From Kitasatospora terrestris (GTDB taxonomy: Bacteria; Actinomycetota; Actinomycetes; Streptomycetales; Streptomycetaceae), in NCBI RefSeq assembly GCF_039542905.1, contig NZ_BAABIS010000001.1:2294001-2358000 (forward strand): a stretch of DNA of 64,000 bases, read 5' to 3'. Within the stretch, counting starts at the first letter, position 1; every line of letters starts with the position of its first letter. Made by a program: the position numbers and the translations under genes. This document shows positions 8,206 through 18,448 of the stretch, in pieces. Below the pieces are notes generated by a model. The model ran no database searches. It saw nothing but the letters and a program-made list of their open reading frames with translations, and was not told where the DNA came from.

Positions 8206-9783
8206 GTGGAGCAGCCGCCGAGCGACTGGACGCCCGCCGAGCAGGGGCTCTGGGAGGCGTTCCGCAGCGGAGTGCCGTACGACCTGCGGGCGGACGACGC
8301 CGCGGCGGACGCCCCGTTCGGCGGTCACGCGTGGGGCGCGGAGCGGACGGTGCGCGCCGAGGTCCTCGCCCACCTGCTGCTGGCCGGGCCCGAACCGCAC
8401 CCCGGGCGGGTCGCCTCGCTGCAGCTCACCGGCGCCCGGATCACCGGCCCGCTGCGGCTGGCCGGCGGCGCCATCGGCCACTACGTGGAGCTGCACGCCT
8501 GCCGCTTCGAGCGCAAGGTCCTGATGTCCGAGGCCGCCGCCGGCACCCTGCGCCTGGTCGACTGCGCCCTCCCCCGCCTGGAGGCCTCCCGGCTGGTCAC
8601 CGAGGGCGACCTGCACCTGGCCCGCTGCCGGATACCCGGCGGCGTCCGCCTCACCGACGCCCGGCTCGGCACCGACCTGCTGCTCAACCAGTCGGTCATC
8701 GGCCCCGACAAGTACGGCCGGGCGCTCTCCGCCGACGGCCTCACCGTCAGCCAGGACTTCGAGGCCGACCGGATCGAACTCACCGGCGAGCTCAGCCTGC
8801 GCTCCGCCCGGATCGGCGGCCGGCTCTCGCTGCGCGGCGCCCAGCTGCGCTCCGTCCCGAACAACCCCAACGCGATCAACGCCGCCCGGCTCTCCGTCGG
8901 CCACACCCTCTACCTCTCCAGCTCGGACGACGGCGGCTGGGCCGGCTCCACCGAGGTGTACGGCTCCGGGTACGGCGAGCCCTACTCCGAGGGCCGTCCG
9001 TGCACCCCGTTCCGGGCCTGGGGCAAGGTCCGGCTCTCCGACGGGCGCTTCGACAACGCCTGCCTGATCGCCGACGCCGAGTTCCACCTCGGCGCCGGCG
9101 AGGAGCTCTCGCTCAGCCGGATCCAGACCCCCGAACTGCGCTTCGCCTGCCCCACCCCGCCCACCGGCGCCGTCTCGCTCAGCCGCGCCCGGGTCGGCAA
9201 CCTCGTCGACTCCCCCACCAGCTGGCCGCGCCACCACCGGATCGGCCTCACCGGCTTCACCTACGAGTCGCTGCGGCCCACCGTGCCCTTCCCGGTCGAG
9301 CGGCGGATCGCCTGGCTCGACGGCTCCTCCCCCGAGTACCGGCCCGAGGCGTACGAGCAGCTGGCCGCCGCACTGCGCCGCGACGGCGCCGACGAGGACG
9401 CCCGCACCGTCCTGTACGCCAAGCAGCGCCGCCGCCGGCGCTCCCTGCCGCTGCCCGGCCGGCTCTGGGGCCGGCTCCAGGACATCGCCATCGGCTACGG
9501 CTACCGGCCCGGCCGGGCCGCCCTCTGGCTGGTCCTCGCCTGGGCCGCCGGCACCTGGTACTTCACCGGGCACCCGCCCGCCCCGCTCAAGGCCGACGAG
9601 GCCCCCACCTGGGTCCCCGCGCTGTACGCGCTCAGCAAGGTGCTGCCGCTGGTCGACCTCGGCCAGGGCGGCTGGAACCCCGGCACCGCCGGCCAACTGG
9701 TCGCCGCCGCCCTCGTCCTCACCGGCTGGGTGCTCGCCACCACCACCGTCGCCGGGGTCACCCGGCTCCTCCAGCGCAACTGA
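8206..9783 (+). CDS. Membrane-anchored protein with pentapeptide-like repeat domain
   Basis: 525 aa. I chose GTG 8206 because GGGGGAGG stands 5 nt upstream and because WTPAEQGLWEAFRSG then becomes the N-terminus; an ATG at 8125 has no such site. Residues about 70-350 are imperfect repeats of A/S-x-L-x-L-R/T type (LQLTGARITGPLRLAGGAI, LVTEGDLHLARCRIPGGVRLTDA, ELSLRSARIGGRLSLRGAQL). These would form a right-handed beta-helix. Two hydrophobic helices close the protein (AALWLVLAWAAGTWYF, LVAAALVLTGWVLATTTVAGV). Homologs are often labelled membrane-associated oxidoreductase, but I see no nucleotide-binding motif. Confidence 0.8.
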   Translation: MEQPPSDWTPAEQGLWEAFRSGVPYDLRADDAAADAPFGGHAWGAERTVRAEVLAHLLLAGPEPHPGRVASLQLTGARITGPLRLAGGAIGHYVELHACRFERKVLMSEAAAGTLRLVDCALPRLEASRLVTEGDLHLARCRIPGGVRLTDARLGTDLLLNQSVIGPDKYGRALSADGLTVSQDFEADRIELTGELSLRSARIGGRLSLRGAQLRSVPNNPNAINAARLSVGHTLYLSSSDDGGWAGSTEVYGSGYGEPYSEGRPCTPFRAWGKVRLSDGRFDNACLIADAEFHLGAGEELSLSRIQTPELRFACPTPPTGAVSLSRARVGNLVDSPTSWPRHHRIGLTGFTYESLRPTVPFPVERRIAWLDGSSPEYRPEAYEQLAAALRRDGADEDARTVLYAKQRRRRRSLPLPGRLWGRLQDIAIGYGYRPGRAALWLVLAWAAGTWYFTGHPPAPLKADEAPTWVPALYALSKVLPLVDLGQGGWNPGTAGQLVAAALVLTGWVLATTTVAGVTRLLQRN

Positions 9784-9835
9784 CCGGCGCGCACCCAGGT
9801 GGTAAACCCGGCGGCAGGAGCACGCCCGCGGCAAC

Positions 9836-9841
9836 TACGCT
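9836..9841 (+). promoter_or_regulatory. -10 box of a leaderless promoter
   Basis: TACGCT ends 7 nt before the GTG at 9849. No ribosome binding site is visible in the 7 nt. Confidence 0.45.
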
Positions 9842-9848
9842 TGCCGCC

Positions 9849-10577
9849 GTGACAGAACGGCTCCCGCTCTTCCCGCTCAACACGGTCCTCTTCCCGGGCC
9901 TGGTGCTGCCCCTGCACGTCTTCGAGGAGCGGTACCGGCACCTGGTGGCCGACCTGCTGGAGCAACCGGAGGACGAGCCGCGGCGCTTCGGCATCGTCAC
10001 GATCAGGGACGGCCGCGAGGTCGCCCCCGTCCGCGACGACGAACACCCCGCCGGCCCGCTCGACGGGCTCGGCACCATCACCGGCGACCCGATGGAGGCG
10101 CTCCACCAGGTCGGGTGCGTCGCCGACGTCACCTCCGTCCGGGAGCAGGCCGAGGGCCGCTACGAGCTGATCGTCACCGGCACCACCCGGATCCGGCTGC
10201 GCTCCGTCGACACCAGCGGCCCCTACCTGGTCGGGAACGTCTCCGTCCTCCCCGAGCAGCCCGGCACCGGAGCGGGCGCCCTCGCCTCCGGCGTCGACCG
10301 CGCCTTCCGGGCCTACCAGAAGCGCCTGGCCGGCGCGAAGGAGGCCAGCCTCAGCGGCGAACGCGAACTCCCCGACGACCCGCAGGTGCTCTCCTACCTG
10401 GTCGCCGCCGCGACCGTCCTGCCCACCCCGGTCAAACAGGAGCTCCTCGCCTGCCCCGACACCGCCTCCCGCCTCACCCGCGAACTGGAGCTCCTGCGCA
10501 AGGAGACCGCCCTGCTGGCCTGGCTGCCCTCGCTCCCGGCCATCGACCTGACCCGCCAGGCCTTCAGCCCGAACTGA
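9849..10577 (+). CDS. LON peptidase substrate-binding-domain protein
   Basis: 242 aa. It has only the N-terminal (LAN/PUL) domain of Lon protease: ERLPLFPLNTVLFPGLVLPLHVFEERYRHLV, FGIVTIRDGREV, VGCVADVTSV and GRYELIVTGTTRIRLRSV. There is a helical C-terminus and no ATPase or protease domain. Such stand-alone proteins are widespread in actinobacteria and their role is unknown; substrate or adaptor binding is an inference. GTG 9849 is supported by the -10 box TACGCT 7 nt before it. Confidence 0.88.
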   Translation: MTERLPLFPLNTVLFPGLVLPLHVFEERYRHLVADLLEQPEDEPRRFGIVTIRDGREVAPVRDDEHPAGPLDGLGTITGDPMEALHQVGCVADVTSVREQAEGRYELIVTGTTRIRLRSVDTSGPYLVGNVSVLPEQPGTGAGALASGVDRAFRAYQKRLAGAKEASLSGERELPDDPQVLSYLVAAATVLPTPVKQELLACPDTASRLTRELELLRKETALLAWLPSLPAIDLTRQAFSPN

Positions 10578-10605
10578 GCACCGCCACGGGCTCGCGGGGC
10601 CCTGC

Positions 10606-10611
10606 TAGTTT
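10606..10611 (+). promoter_or_regulatory. -10 box of a leaderless promoter
   Basis: TAGTTT ends 7 nt before the GTG at 10619, with no ribosome binding site between. Confidence 0.45.
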
Positions 10612-10618
10612 CTCCGTC

Positions 10619-11113
10619 GTGCCCAAGAAATCTGCTGCGAAGAAGGGCGGGACGCCCGCGACGGTGGCGCTGGATGCGGCCGGGGTGGCGTTCACGGTCC
10701 ACGCGTACGACCACGACCCGGGGGCGGCGTCGTACGGGGGCGAGGCCGCCGAGGTGCTGGGGATCCCGGCACAGCGGGTCTTCAAGACGCTGGTCGCCGA
10801 CGTCGACGGGGCGCTGACCGTCGGCGTGGTGCCGGTCTCCGGCCAGCTCGACCTGAAGGCGCTGGCCGCCGCCGTCGGCGGGAAGCGGGCCGCGATGGCG
10901 GACCCGGCCGCCGCCGAGCGGAGCAGCGGCTACGTCCTCGGCGGCATCTCCCCGCTCGGCCAGCGCCGCGCGCTGCCCACCGTGGTGGACGCGAGCGCGC
11001 TCGACCACCCGACGGTCTTCGTCTCGGCGGGCCGCCGCGGCCTGGAGGTGGAGCTGGCCCCGGCCGACCTGGTGCGGCTCACCGGGGCGCGGACGGCCGC
11101 GATCGGCCGCTGA
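10619..11113 (+). CDS. ybaK: YbaK-type Cys-tRNA(Pro)/aminoacyl-tRNA deacylase
   Basis: 164 aa. It hydrolyses mischarged aminoacyl-tRNA (Cys-tRNA-Pro for YbaK). The family pattern covers the chain: PATVALDAAGVAFTVHAYDHD, YGGEAAEVLGIPAQRVFKTLVADVDG, VVPVSGQLDLKALAAAVGGKRAAMADP, GYVLGGISPLGQRRALPTVVD. The lysine in VFKTLV corresponds to the catalytic/binding lysine. GTG 10619 lies 7 nt after TAGTTT, so it is predicted to be leaderless. It is 9 bp from the convergent membrane protein. Confidence 0.92.
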   Translation: MPKKSAAKKGGTPATVALDAAGVAFTVHAYDHDPGAASYGGEAAEVLGIPAQRVFKTLVADVDGALTVGVVPVSGQLDLKALAAAVGGKRAAMADPAAAERSSGYVLGGISPLGQRRALPTVVDASALDHPTVFVSAGRRGLEVELAPADLVRLTGARTAAIGR

Positions 11114-11122
11114 CCCGGCCGA

Positions 11123-11914
11123 TCAGTTCGGCGGCGCCGACCACGGGTCCTTCGGCGGCGCGGGCGGGGCCGGGGGCGCGTCCGTGGGGGGCACGGGAGG
11201 GGCGGGATGGGCGTCTCCCGGCCGAGCGGGTGCCGGCGCCGCGCCGGGGGCCTCCGGCGGACCGGCGAACGGCGGGCCGTACGGCGGCGGCGACCACTGC
11301 GGGCCGGCCCAGTACGGCGGCGGGTCCTCCTCGCGCTTGCCGAACGCCGCCGTGAGCGCGAAGACCACGATCATCGCGCTCATCGGCCACACCAGCAGCG
11401 CGCCGTGCGCGCCGAGCTCCAGCGCCCCGCTGATCCGGTGCCCGTTGCCGACCTGCAGGGCGTGCGCCCGGATGTCGCTGGTCGGGCCGAGCTTCATGCC
11501 CAGCTGCCAGCCGACCACCGAGCCGCCGATCCCGCCCAGCGCGAGGCCGACCACCATGCCGATGCCGCCGCCGCGGGCCCGGGTGAACAGGAACGCGGCG
11601 AGCGCGGAGAGCACGCCGCAGGCGAGGCCGAGCAGGGCGAAGACGCCGTCGGCGCCGATCCGCTGCTCGCCCTCCGGGTCCACGTACAGGATCCGGTCGT
11701 TCTTGACGTCGAACATCACCCGGGGCGCCAGCCACAGCCAGCACAGGCCGAGCGCCAGACCGAGGATCAGGCCGGCGACCGTCAGCAGGGCGCCCGTCCG
11801 CAGCTCGGGGCCCACCTCGCGCGGCTTGCGCTCGGGCTGGGGCAGGTACGGCGGCGGCACGGCGAGGGGATCCTGGCCCGCCGGGGAACCCGTAGGTGTG
11901 TTCGGAACGGTCAC
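11123..11914 (-). CDS. DUF2567-like membrane protein
   Basis: 263 aa. A Pro-rich N-terminus is followed by four hydrophobic helices (LLTVAGLILGLALGLCWLWLA, FALLGLACGVLSALAAFLF, IGMVVGLALGGIGGSVVGW, HGALLVWPMSAMIVVFALTAAF). A long Pro/Ala/Gly-rich cytoplasmic or cell-wall tail runs from about residue 190 to the end. The spacing of the first two helices around APRVMFDVKNDRILYVDPEGEQRIGAD fits actinobacterial DUF2567 proteins. Function is unknown. The start is GTG; no strong ribosome binding site is visible. Confidence 0.75.
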   Translation of the reverse strand: MTVPNTPTGSPAGQDPLAVPPPYLPQPERKPREVGPELRTGALLTVAGLILGLALGLCWLWLAPRVMFDVKNDRILYVDPEGEQRIGADGVFALLGLACGVLSALAAFLFTRARGGGIGMVVGLALGGIGGSVVGWQLGMKLGPTSDIRAHALQVGNGHRISGALELGAHGALLVWPMSAMIVVFALTAAFGKREEDPPPYWAGPQWSPPPYGPPFAGPPEAPGAAPAPARPGDAHPAPPVPPTDAPPAPPAPPKDPWSAPPN

Positions 11915-11976
11915 CGGCCCATCGTTTCACGACACCCCGGCCGGGCGCCGATCAACCCGTCCCCCCGGGCGGCGGG

Positions 11977-12774
11977 TCAGCGCACCGCGCGGCGGTACGC
12001 CCAGGTGGCGAGGGCCAGCGAGACCAGGCCGACCGCCGCGCAGACCCCCAGGTCGCCGCCGACCGCCGCCCAGTCGGGCCGGTCGGCGAACGTCCGGGCG
12101 AAGGCCTCCACCCCGTACGTCGAGGGCAGCAGGTCGCGCAGCCACTGCACCGCGCCCGGCATCCGCCCGGCCGGCAGCACGCCCAGCAGCAGCGCCGCGG
12201 ACATGCCGAGCTGCCCGAGCAGGGTGGCGATCTCCTGCCGCGGGGCGAGCAGGCCGCACGCCGCGCCCAGCCCGGACAGCGCCGCGCCCGCCAGCGGAAC
12301 GACCGCGAGCAGCACCCACAGGTGGGCCGGCGGCAGCGCGAACATCCAGCAGCCGGCGACCGCGGTGACCAGCGCACCCGGCAGGGTGAACGAGGCGTAC
12401 GCGGCGGCGGCGCCCAGCACCACGGCGGCCGGTGGCACCGGCAGGGTCGCGTAGTGGTCGAGCCCGCCGGTGGCCCGCAGCCGCCCGAAGTACTGCGCGA
12501 GCAGGTTCAGCGCCACGAACGCCACCACCAGCACGCTGGAACCCGCCACCACGGCGTGCGCGGACGGGTTGTCGCCCGGGTCGACCACGCCGCGCATCAT
12601 CACCAGGATGCCCAGCGACTGGAAGGTCGCCACGAACAGCAGCGGGATCCGCGACACCCGGGCCCGGGCCAGCTGCGCCCGGTACACCGCGTCCAGGGCG
12701 GGCAGCAGGCGGGCCCGCGCGGCGAGCGGCGCGGCGGCGGTGTCGGGGGCCGCGGGGGCGTCGAGCAGCGTCAT
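11977..12774 (-). CDS. ABC-2 type exporter permease
   Basis: 265 aa with about six hydrophobic helices (IPLLFVATFQSLGILVMM, VVAGSSVLVVAFVALNLLAQY, AAVVLGAAAAYASFTLPGALVTAVAG, HLWVLLAVVPLAGAALSGLGAACGLL, ATLLGQLGMSAALLLGVLPA, VCAAVGLVSLALATWAY). The SxLPSTYGVEAF-like stretch before the last helix is typical of ABC-2 permeases in drug or lipid exporters. The ATG overlaps the stop of the ATPase gene by 4 bp, so the two form one exporter. The substrate cannot be told. Confidence 0.88.
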   Translation of the reverse strand: MTLLDAPAAPDTAAAPLAARARLLPALDAVYRAQLARARVSRIPLLFVATFQSLGILVMMRGVVDPGDNPSAHAVVAGSSVLVVAFVALNLLAQYFGRLRATGGLDHYATLPVPPAAVVLGAAAAYASFTLPGALVTAVAGCWMFALPPAHLWVLLAVVPLAGAALSGLGAACGLLAPRQEIATLLGQLGMSAALLLGVLPAGRMPGAVQWLRDLLPSTYGVEAFARTFADRPDWAAVGGDLGVCAAVGLVSLALATWAYRRAVR

Positions 12775-13748
12775 CGGGCGAGGCCTCCGGACCGGCCGCC
12801 GAGCTTGAGGTACGCGTCCTCCAGGCTCGGGGTGGCGAGGGTGAAGTCGTCGAGGGCGGCGAGGGCGGGACCGGAGGTGACGGCGGCGACCAGTTCGCGG
12901 GCCTGCTCGGGGGTGGTCCGGACGGTCCAACGGCGGCCGGTGCGCTCCGCCCGCCCGGCGAGCTCGGCGACTGCGGGCAGCTCCACCGGCGGCTCGTCGC
13001 GCCACACCAGGTCGAGCCGGACGTCGCCGCCGACCAGCGCCTTCAGACCACCGGGGGTGTCGCAGGCGATCACCCGGCCGCGGTCGACCACCGCGACCCG
13101 GTCCAGCACCGTCTCCGCCTCGATCACGTTGTGGGTCACCAGCAGGACCGTCGTCCCGCGCTCCGCCCGGCGGCGGTCCACCGCCGACCACACGGCGCGG
13201 CGCGCCACCGGGTCCATGCCGGTGGTCGGCTCGTCCAGCACCAGCAGCGGACGCTCGCCCACCAGCACCGCGGCGAAGCACGCCAGGCGGCGCTGGCCGC
13301 CCGACAGCTTGGCGAGCGGCCGGGTCGCGATCGGCTCCAGGCCCAGCTCCGCGATCACCTCGGCCGCCTCCGCCCGCGCGCGGGCCCGGGTCAGCCCGCG
13401 CAGCCGGCCCGTCGTCTCGGCGGCCAGCGCCACCGTCAGCTCGTCCAGCGCGGTCGACTCCTGGCCCAGGTACGCGAGCAGCCGGGCGGCGCGGTCGGGA
13501 TGGCGGACGATGTCGTGGCCGAGCAGCTCGATGCTGCCCTCGTCGGGACGCAACAGGCCGGTCAGCTGGCGGACCAGCGTGGACTTCCCGGCCCCGTTCG
13601 GGCCGAGCAGACCGAAGATCTCGCCGCGCCGCACGTCCAGGTCGATGCCGTCATTGGCCCGGACGCCGGCCGCACCGCGATAGGTCTTGACCACGCCGCG
13701 AACCGTGCAGCACGTCCCGCCGCCGCCGTCCCGAGGTGCCTCACTCAC
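12771..13748 (-). CDS. ABC exporter ATP-binding protein
   Basis: 325 aa. Walker A is GPNGAGKST at about 50, the signature LSGGQRRL at about 145, Walker B LLVLDEPTTGMD and the switch histidine in LLVTHNV. A C-terminal region of about 95 residues is typical of DrrA/CcmA-like drug-exporter ATPases. The start is GTG 13748. It partners with the permease at 11977-12774 through an ATGA overlap. The array of direct repeats lies immediately upstream. Confidence 0.92.
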   Translation of the reverse strand: MSEAPRDGGGGTCCTVRGVVKTYRGAAGVRANDGIDLDVRRGEIFGLLGPNGAGKSTLVRQLTGLLRPDEGSIELLGHDIVRHPDRAARLLAYLGQESTALDELTVALAAETTGRLRGLTRARARAEAAEVIAELGLEPIATRPLAKLSGGQRRLACFAAVLVGERPLLVLDEPTTGMDPVARRAVWSAVDRRRAERGTTVLLVTHNVIEAETVLDRVAVVDRGRVIACDTPGGLKALVGGDVRLDLVWRDEPPVELPAVAELAGRAERTGRRWTVRTTPEQARELVAAVTSGPALAALDDFTLATPSLEDAYLKLGGRSGGLAR

Positions 13749-13813
13749 GTCGGAAGACTCTACGCGCCCCCCGCCCAGAACCGGACAAGGCCCCCCGTTC
13801 CGGCCCCACGCAA

Positions 13814-14070
13814 CGCCGACGCGAAGACCTGCCGCAGGCGACCCCCGCTGCGCGGGAGCAACGGCCGGCCCTCGAAGGCAGCCCGCCGCAGACGAATCCC
13901 CCAGCGCGAGCGAAGCGCCGACGCGAGAACCTGCCGAAGGCAGCCCGCCGCGGGCGGACCCCGCCGGCCGGGAGCAACGGCCGGCCGCCGGAGGCAGCCC
14001 CGCCGCAAGCCATCCCCGCTGTGCGGGCGAAGCGCCGACGCGAAGACCCGCCGGAGGCGGTCCGGGGTCC
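13814..14070. repeat. Array of long imperfect direct repeats (noncoding)
   Basis: The 344 bp between the ABC ATPase and the NYN gene hold no convincing gene. Instead a unit of about 102-117 bp is repeated about 2.3 times. The core CGCCGACGCGA occurs at 13814, 13916 and 14033, each followed by AGA/GAA, CC and a CCGCCGGAGG-like block. A second block GGGAGCAACGGCCGGCC occurs at 13854-13870 and 13970-13986, and a third, GGCAGCCC, follows each. GCGGGCGAAG/GCGAGCGAAG precedes copies 2 and 3. Both strands are open in several frames only because of the high GC content. Confidence 0.7.
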
Positions 14071-14092
14071 GCCCGGCTCGCCGGTCAGCCGG

Positions 14093-15331
14093 TCAGCCGG
14101 CGGGTGGGGCGGGGGCGCGGGTGGCGAGTTCCTTCCAGAAGCCCTCGCGGATGGCGTAGCGGTCGTGTTCGTCGATCTGGTCGTCCTTGTGGGCGAGCAG
14201 CCCGAAGCGGGCCGCGTAGCGGAGCAGCTCGCCGTCGAGCCGGTGCGGGATCCGCGGGTAGTCGGTCCAGAGCGGGCCGAGCCGGTCGGTCGTCCCGATC
14301 CGTTCGATCCAGCGCCGGGCGAAGACCTGTCCGACTTCCTGCGGGTCGCCGCCGATCGAGGTGATGTCCTCCTCCCGGTCGGTCCAGCGCTGGGCGGCGG
14401 TGGTGAGGTCGGCGAGGGTGGGGAGGGCGACGGCACCCGGGCCCGGTGGTCCGTCGGCGCGGGGCGGCCGTTCGACCCAGCCGCGGTCGGAGGACCAGCG
14501 GAGCACCGGCCCGCCGAGCGGGGCGCTCGCGGCGGCGACCGGCGCGGCCCGGTCGGCCAGGTCCTTGGGGGTGGGGATGACCCGCAGCGCCGCGGGGCGG
14601 ACCGCGGCCCCGGTGGAGGCGGCTGAGGCGGCTGAGGCCGCGGAGGCGGCGGCGACCGCGGGGACGGCCGGTTCGACGGGCCGCCGGGCGGGGGCGGGGA
14701 CGGTCGCGGGGCCGACGGGCGGCGCGGCGAGGATCTCGGCGATCTCCGGGTCGGGCGCGGCGGCGGGGAAGACGCTGGGCGCCTCGCGCGGCCGGACCCA
14801 GCGCTCGATCCACTCGCGGTCGAGGACGCGCCGTTCGTCGGCTTCGCCGACCAGGTCCTCGGACTGGTTGAAGTCGCCGTCGGCGGCCTGCAGGGCCCAC
14901 AGGTGCACGGCGACGCCGTGCTCCTTGGCGGAGACGACGCCGGGCAGCAGGTCGCCGTCGCCGGTGACCAGCACCACGTCCGCGCAGGCGTGGTTGCGGG
15001 CGAGTTCGGAGAGTTCGGCGTGCATCGCGGCGTCGACGCCCTTCTGCACCCACCGCCCCTCGGCCCGGGTGAGGGCGCCGAGCCGGACGGTGACCCGGGG
15101 CAGGACGCGCAGCCGCCGGTGCTCGGGGGCGGGCCGCCGGTCGACGGCGGCGTCGAACCAGTAGATCCGCAGCAGGGGGAGCCCGGTCTCGGCCTCGGCG
15201 CGTTCCCGCAGGGCGTTGATCAGGACCTGCTGGTCGACGGAGATCCGGGAGCGCGAGGACTCCCCGGCGAGCAGGCTGGCGGCCGCGCCCAGCAGGTATC
15301 CCGCGTCGACCAGTACCACGCAGCGGTCCAT
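14093..15331 (-). CDS. NYN (PIN-like) domain protein
   Basis: 412 aa. The N-terminal NYN/PIN-like nuclease fold spans about 1-185. It has the acidic residues expected for a metal-dependent RNase at D9 (VLVDAGYLL), KGVDAAMHAEL (about 98) and VLVTGDGDLLPGV (about 125). A low-complexity Ala/Ser/Pro linker (AASAASAASAAS) follows. The C-terminal 100 residues (IGGDPQEVGQVFARRWIERIG...IPHRLDGELLRYA...AIREGFWKEL) form a helical domain, perhaps RNA-binding. RNA cleavage is inferred from the family; the target is unknown. ATG 15331 has GGAGGAGAGG upstream. Confidence 0.85.
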   Translation of the reverse strand: MDRCVVLVDAGYLLGAAASLLAGESSRSRISVDQQVLINALRERAEAETGLPLLRIYWFDAAVDRRPAPEHRRLRVLPRVTVRLGALTRAEGRWVQKGVDAAMHAELSELARNHACADVVLVTGDGDLLPGVVSAKEHGVAVHLWALQAADGDFNQSEDLVGEADERRVLDREWIERWVRPREAPSVFPAAAPDPEIAEILAAPPVGPATVPAPARRPVEPAVPAVAAASAASAASAASTGAAVRPAALRVIPTPKDLADRAAPVAAASAPLGGPVLRWSSDRGWVERPPRADGPPGPGAVALPTLADLTTAAQRWTDREEDITSIGGDPQEVGQVFARRWIERIGTTDRLGPLWTDYPRIPHRLDGELLRYAARFGLLAHKDDQIDEHDRYAIREGFWKELATRAPAPPAG

Positions 15332-15484
15332 CCGGCACCACCTCTCCTCCGGCGCCCGCCGGCGGGGTCGTGGGGGCTCACCCGGTGGTCCGGCGGTCGT
15401 GTTGCGCCTTCCCTTACCCCTCGGAACGGCGGCTACCCCTCCCGTCCGGCAACGGCCGGATTCGGACCGGGCGGCGGTGGCCGC

Positions 15485-15490
15485 GATACT
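15485..15490 (+). promoter_or_regulatory. -10 box of a probable leaderless promoter
   Basis: GATACT ends 8 nt before the GTG at 15499, and no Shine-Dalgarno sequence is visible. Confidence 0.4.
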
Positions 15491-15498
15491 GGGTCACC

Positions 15499-16299
15499 GT
15501 GCGGAAGAGTGCGGTGGTCCTGTGCGGGGTGGCGGCGGTGGGTGCGGTCGCCCTGCTGCTGGTGCCCGCGACGGTGCCGGAGACGTCGAGCGGGGACACC
15601 GCGGTGACGGCGGTGCGGATCAACGGGGGCCGTTCGCTGGAGCTGGGGCCGGGCGAGTCGCTGACCTTCCCGGTGGAGGTGGTGGCGACCGACGACAGCG
15701 GGATCCGGACGGTCGACCCGATCGGCCTGTGGGGTCCGGGCTACGGTGCGCTGAAGGTCGCGCCGCTGGTCTGCACGCCGCTCGACCCGGCGGGCAGGGC
15801 GGCGAGCTGCCGGGGGACGGCGACCGTCACGGCGCCGTCGCGGCAGCTGTACGACGACCAGGCGGGCACCTGGTTCGTGGACCTGCGGGTGCGGGCGAAG
15901 GACGGCGACCGGTACGTGGCGAAGGCGGCGGCGGGCTTCTCGTTGAAGCGCGCGGCCCGGCTGGTCGACGCGACCGCGCCGGAGCGGGCGGCGCTCGGCG
16001 AGCGGGTGACGGTGGCGGCGCGGCTGCAGCAGGCGGACTGGGACCGGAACGGTTTCCGGCCGCGGTACGGCAGTGTGGCGCTGCTGCAGTTCCGGCCGTC
16101 GGGGTCCTCGGTGTGGACCACCGTGGCGTCGGCGGGTGCCGACCGGGACGGGCTGCTGCGGGCCGAGGTGCCGGCGACCGGGACCGGCGAGTTCCAGTGG
16201 TGGGCGCCGGGCGACCAGTGGACGGGCCCGGCGCTGTCGCCGCCGCAGCCGATCGCGGTCGCCCCGGTGCCGGTGCACGACGACGGCCCCGCTGCCTGA
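15499..16299 (+). CDS. Secreted or membrane-anchored protein of unknown function
   Basis: 266 aa. The N-terminus VRKSAVVLCGVAAVGAVALLLVPATVPETSS is a signal peptide or signal anchor, without a lipobox. The rest looks like two beta-sandwich domains. One is about 35-150 (ELGPGESLTFPVEVVATDDSGI...VDLRVRAKDGDRYV). The other is about 155-255 (VTVAARLQQADWDRNGFRPRYGSVALLQFRPSGSSVWTTVAS, an Ig-like/surface-repeat style sequence). Two cysteines (VCTPLDPAGRAASCRG) could form a disulfide. I do not recognise a named family. The stop codon lies inside the terminator hairpin. Confidence 0.7.
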   Translation: MRKSAVVLCGVAAVGAVALLLVPATVPETSSGDTAVTAVRINGGRSLELGPGESLTFPVEVVATDDSGIRTVDPIGLWGPGYGALKVAPLVCTPLDPAGRAASCRGTATVTAPSRQLYDDQAGTWFVDLRVRAKDGDRYVAKAAAGFSLKRAARLVDATAPERAALGERVTVAARLQQADWDRNGFRPRYGSVALLQFRPSGSSVWTTVASAGADRDGLLRAEVPATGTGEFQWWAPGDQWTGPALSPPQPIAVAPVPVHDDGPAA

Positions 16300-16310
16300 G
16301 CAGCGGGGCC
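16285..16310. terminator. Bidirectional hairpin terminator
   Basis: GGCCCCGCTG (16285-16294) pairs perfectly with CAGCGGGGCC (16301-16310) around a 6-nt loop that contains the stop of the upstream plus-strand gene. It is also 30 nt past the asd stop on the other strand. Confidence 0.65.
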
Positions 16311-16340
16311 GGTCGGCTCTCGGCACGGGCCGGGCGGGTG

Positions 16341-18376
<2,036 letters not shown>

Positions 18377-18436
18377 GCCGTCGAGCCTGCCGGGCGGTGA
18401 CCGTGCAGGTCCAGTTCACATTTCCGATGGTTCTCG

Positions 18437-18442
18437 TAAGCT
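18437..18442 (+). promoter_or_regulatory. -10 box of a leaderless promoter for the LysR gene
   Basis: TAAGCT ends 6 nt before the ATG at 18449. It lies in the 72-bp divergent interval shared with the dapA-like gene. Confidence 0.4.
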
Positions 18443-18448
18443 GATCCG

